Shown here piece by piece: positions 63,106 through 64,000 of a stretch of DNA of 64,000 nt (position 1 is the stretch's first letter; every line of letters begins with the position of its first letter). Where the stretch lies: the NCBI RefSeq assembly GCF_026168105.1, contig NZ_LBMW01000001.1:186001-250000 (forward strand), given 5' to 3'. A model generated the notes under the pieces. That model had not been told where the DNA came from, ran no database searches, and saw only the letters and a program-made list of their open reading frames with translations. The position numbers and the translations under genes were made by a program. Source of the DNA: Streptomyces hygroscopicus (lineage in GTDB: Bacteria; Actinomycetota; Actinomycetes; Streptomycetales; Streptomycetaceae).

Positions 63106-63540
63106 ATGCCTGGAGGCCCCGTGCCCAGCGATCACTTCCGTAAGGCTGCCATCCGCAAGCGAATGGCCGAGACCGGCGAGAGTCACCGGCAGGCCGCGTA
63201 TGCCATCGACCACCCGCCTGTCGAGTGCCCCGGCACCGGCCCGGCGGATTGCCCCCTGCCGGACTGCTGCGCCTTCGACTACGTCTACGTGTGCCCGAAG
63301 TGCTGGTGGGTGTCCGGGGTCGACGAGAGCAGTCACCCTGCAGTTGTAGGTCTCGCTCCGGCCCAGTGCGCCGGTGTAGGTAAAGGTCCAGCAGGACGGC
63401 GGCGGCCCGGCGGGTCCGGTGTCGCCTTGTGGTCCCTGGGCTCCGGTGCCGCCGCGCGGTCCGTGGGGTCCGGCTGGTCCTGTCGGACTGGTGGCGCCTG
63501 GCTGCCCGACGGTTGCCGCAGCGCCGGATGGGCTGGGTGA
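63106..63540 (+). CDS. Hypothetical protein, C-terminus probably replaced
   Basis: A 144-aa ORF from ATG 63106 (alternative GTG 63121 after GGAGG). The first 70 residues look native, with a Cys-rich segment (CPGTGPADCPLPDCCAFDYV, YVCPKC). From about residue 75 on the sequence is antisense to a collagen-like gene on the other strand and rich in Gly/Arg/Trp. I read the true gene as broken near 63310 and fused by chance to the opposing sequence. Confidence 0.4.
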   Translation: MPGGPVPSDHFRKAAIRKRMAETGESHRQAAYAIDHPPVECPGTGPADCPLPDCCAFDYVYVCPKCWWVSGVDESSHPAVVGLAPAQCAGVGKGPAGRRRPGGSGVALWSLGSGAAARSVGSGWSCRTGGAWLPDGCRSAGWAG

Positions 63541-63718
63541 GAACCGTACATCCCGCCGTCGACAAAGCGTCCGCGGGCGTAGAAGCCGAGCAGCCGGAGC
63601 TGGCGATCAGGGGAGCCGGCTCCTCTCCGGCATCAACGCGAGCCCGGTTCTCAGTCGCGCTCCGGTCGTACTCCTCTGTTTCACTGGCCGTGTGCGGGGT
63701 GATCACGACCGTAGCCAA
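63330..63718 (-). pseudogene. Relic of a collagen-like repeat protein
   Basis: The minus strand carries Gly-x-y repeats (PTGPAGPHGPRGGTGAQGPQ, GDTGPAGPPPSCWTFTYTG) near 63380-63500 and, in a different frame upstream, ENRARVDAGEEPAP, typical of the stalk before such repeats in Streptomyces proteins. A frameshift and loss of the C-terminus at about 63320 mark it as decayed. Confidence 0.5.
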
Positions 63719-64000
63719 CGGTTTTTTTGTCGTACCAGTCGGGGCGCTGTCCCTTGGGCGTCTCGTCAGGCTCGCGCAGAGTGGCGCCGTAGGCGCTGGT
63801 GGCCTTGTGGAGTAGGGGTTTTTCTATGGGCGCCGGCCAAAGTTGGATGAGGTAGGTCTCCACGGGGTCGTCGTCGTCGCGTACGTCGCCGTCGTCCCGG
63901 TTGCGGCCGTGGGCGAGGAGCCGATATGTGCCGGGGCCCGGAAGGCGGAGGACAAGGTGAGTGTCTTCGTCGCCGATTTCCATGATGGCCGTGGGCCAGG
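63681..64000 (-). CDS. C-terminal part of a hypothetical protein, runs off the window
   Basis: The frame stays open to the right edge. Visible residues include HLVLRLPGPGTYRLLAHGRN, ETYLIQLWPAP and LLHKATSAYGATL, a pattern I recall from small actinobacterial hypothetical proteins (immunity-like, beta-rich). A Met at 63983 is probably internal. Function unknown. Confidence 0.55.
   Translation of the reverse strand, partial: WPTAIMEIGDEDTHLVLRLPGPGTYRLLAHGRNRDDGDVRDDDDPVETYLIQLWPAPIEKPLLHKATSAYGATLREPDETPKGQRPDWYDKKTVGYGRDHPAHGQ

Noticed and set aside
1..64000. tRNA, rRNA, riboswitch or replication-origin features
   Set aside because: No cloverleaf, rRNA segment, recognisable riboswitch core or DnaA-box cluster was seen by eye; short ncRNAs cannot be excluded.

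Overview
The window is high-GC DNA with GTG and TTG starts, 4-bp start/stop overlaps, SARP and LAL regulators and ECF sigma factors with membrane tails. All of this points to a Streptomyces or a close relative. No rRNA, tRNA or CRISPR array was seen.

Layout. 1-6 kb: two divergent secreted carbohydrate-active proteins (a GH59-type glycosidase cut by the window edge and a ricin-type lectin protein) and an alpha/beta hydrolase with an altered nucleophile motif. 6-19 kb: a dense block of regulators: two ECF sigma proteins with C-terminal membrane/extracellular extensions, an RsbW-like ATPase, two SARP-type activators, one large LAL/LuxR ATPase regulator and one LuxR response-regulator-like protein. 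19.2-48 kb: a biosynthetic cluster entirely on the minus strand. 48-52.5 kb: an AfsR-like regulator truncated at its C-terminus, a fragment of a duplicated ketosynthase, an IS3 relic and a 171-bp MITE, which mark a recombination boundary. 52.6-55.3 kb: an efflux module (MFS exporter plus a DUF3291-like protein) with a divergent MerR regulator and a clean operator. 55.3-64 kb: secreted hydrolases (neprosin-like, phosphocholine-type phospholipase C, PI-PLC-like), an XRE/MmyB regulator with a divergent dienelactone hydrolase, and a debris zone (IS701 relic, collagen-like relic).

The cluster is the main find. Two giant proteins have the domain order of polyunsaturated-fatty-acid (Pfa) synthases: KS-AT-ACP-ACP-KR-DH (33969-40484) and KS-CLF-AT-DH-DH (26452-33846). 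They come with a PfaD-type FMN enoylreductase, a free ACP, a Sfp-type phosphopantetheinyl transferase, two long acyl-CoA-dehydrogenase-like flavoproteins and a COG2907-like FAD oxidoreductase. A second sub-operon upstream (41314-47433) encodes an SRPBCC protein, a class III aminotransferase, a stand-alone thioester reductase, a 374-aa acyl-CoA-dehydrogenase-like flavoprotein, a truncated Rossmann protein, a flavin reductase, a previously unmarked 48-aa peptide and a fatty-acid-hydroxylase-family membrane enzyme.

Inferred pathway: the Pfa-like synthase builds a polyene acyl chain on ACP. The thioester reductase releases it as an aldehyde and the aminotransferase makes a terminal amine. The flavoprotein/flavin-reductase pair may oxygenate it (N-hydroxylation is one option), and the membrane di-iron enzyme may hydroxylate or desaturate it. 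The product would be a polyunsaturated alkylamine-type lipid or a cyclised alkaloid. I cannot name a known compound for this set, so I treat it as probably undescribed. Starts were chosen from ribosome-binding sites and overlaps. Product assignments come from motif recognition, without database searches.
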